Source: Notospermus geniculatus
Lineage: Eukaryota; Nemertea; Pilidiophora; Heteronemertea; Lineidae
Assembly (NCBI GenBank): GCA_002633025.1
Contig: NMRB01000211.1
Span: forward strand, 406,164 to 470,163
Reading direction: 5' to 3'
DNA: 64,000 bases
In this document: positions 63,634-64,000 of the stretch, one piece after another
How the letters are laid out: every line of letters begins with the position of its first letter
How positions within the stretch are numbered: the first letter of the stretch is position 1
Program-made: the position numbers and the translations under genes
The notes under the pieces: generated by a model
Told to the model about the DNA's origin: nothing
The model's input: the letters and a program-made list of their open reading frames with translations, nothing else
The model's database searches: none

Positions 63634-64000
63634 TTATCGATTTATATCATTTAAAATATAAATAGTTAGAGGAAACTTATTTGGTTGAAATACCGGCCGT
63701 GATATAAGTGGGCAGCACCTGTATTGATGTATTGATGTAATGCTGTTTACACATGAACAATGATCTCTACCATATAATATATTTTCATCATCTTTATCAT
63801 ATAATTCAAGGCTACAATGACATTTAGGATTTTTATTTTCGTCTTTCATAAGAAATTTATACCAACATAACTCATTGAAATTATTTTTATAATGATTTTT
63901 TATAGTTCTAGAAGCAATAATATTATCTAACCCTTCAAGTTCTAAAATCTTGTTTAAATAGAACTTGTAGTTTAAATTCTTACCTATCTTTTGATCAAAA
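63634..64000 (-). CDS. AT-rich ORF running off the right edge (partial)
   Basis: On the minus strand the frame is open from the window edge (codons from 63999) to TAA at 63634-63636, at least 121 residues with no start needed. An internal ATG lies at 63849. The product is rich in Asn, Lys and Ile, with Cys/His clusters (PKCHC, RDHCSC and YRCCP) that could bind metal. AT content and codon choice differ from the rest of the window. GTAAAC near 63745 could be a splice donor, so the end may be intron. I do not recognise the family; a gene exon, a large transposon or an integrated foreign sequence are all possible. Confidence 0.4.
   Translation of the reverse strand, partial: FDQKIGKNLNYKFYLNKILELEGLDNIIASRTIKNHYKNNFNELCWYKFLMKDENKNPKCHCSLELYDKDDENILYGRDHCSCVNSITSIHQYRCCPLISRPVFQPNKFPLTIYILNDINR

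Overview
This window looks like repeat-rich, non-coding nuclear DNA from a marine invertebrate, read from a draft assembly. The signs are long stretches without coding potential, very many short palindromic elements, recurring words such as TAGGCCTA, TACATGTA and ACCGGT, repeats carrying the phrase ATATGGCCGCC, tRNA-derived SINEs, scattered single Ns and one 100-base N gap (47104-47203). An echinoderm, hemichordate or amphioxus would fit best, but the sequence alone does not settle the taxon. There is no ribosomal RNA, CRISPR array, operon or recognisable multi-exon gene. Only three open frames deserve mention: 14937-15314 (Cys-rich, GRF-zinc-finger-like, weak), 18261-18461 (ATG downstream of two CRE palindromes, very weak) and an AT-rich frame leaving the right edge (63634-64000, minus).

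Layout. 1-4 kb: pogo-like and foldback elements. 4.1-9.4 kb: a true tandem segmental duplication of about 2 kb, each copy later hit by different transposons. 9.4-20 kb: SINEs, TIR elements, a MULE with 68-bp perfect TIRs (13617-14080) and the first candidate exon. 20-34 kb: many MITEs, four of the SINE copies, nested insertions and TTAA/TWA-flanked elements. 34-44 kb: families of 100-500 bp inverted-repeat elements, a 0.7-kb fold-back element made of satellite arrays (38868-39550) and a 42-bp near-perfect palindrome (40011-40052). 45-50.5 kb: two overlapping versions of one locus separated by the 100-N gap, most likely unmerged haplotypes. They show insertion polymorphisms with target-site duplications, and the second runs into a pogo-like element carrying a nested piggyBac-like element. 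51-57 kb: more copies of the same MITE families. 58.5-60.2 kb: an 870-bp duplication joined by one N, again probably an assembly duplicate. 61-64 kb: nested MITEs, a 1.43-kb TIR element with CG-rich subterminal arrays, a TAGTT-rich tandem repeat and the AT-rich edge ORF.

Nothing here works together as a pathway. What the window records is transposon insertion history: superfamilies inferred from target-site duplications (9 bp MULE-like, TTAA piggyBac-like, TWA Harbinger-like, TA pogo/mariner-like, CAGGG-type hAT-like), nested order of insertion and empty/occupied site pairs. Superfamily names are inferences from ends and target duplications; no transposase gene was seen.
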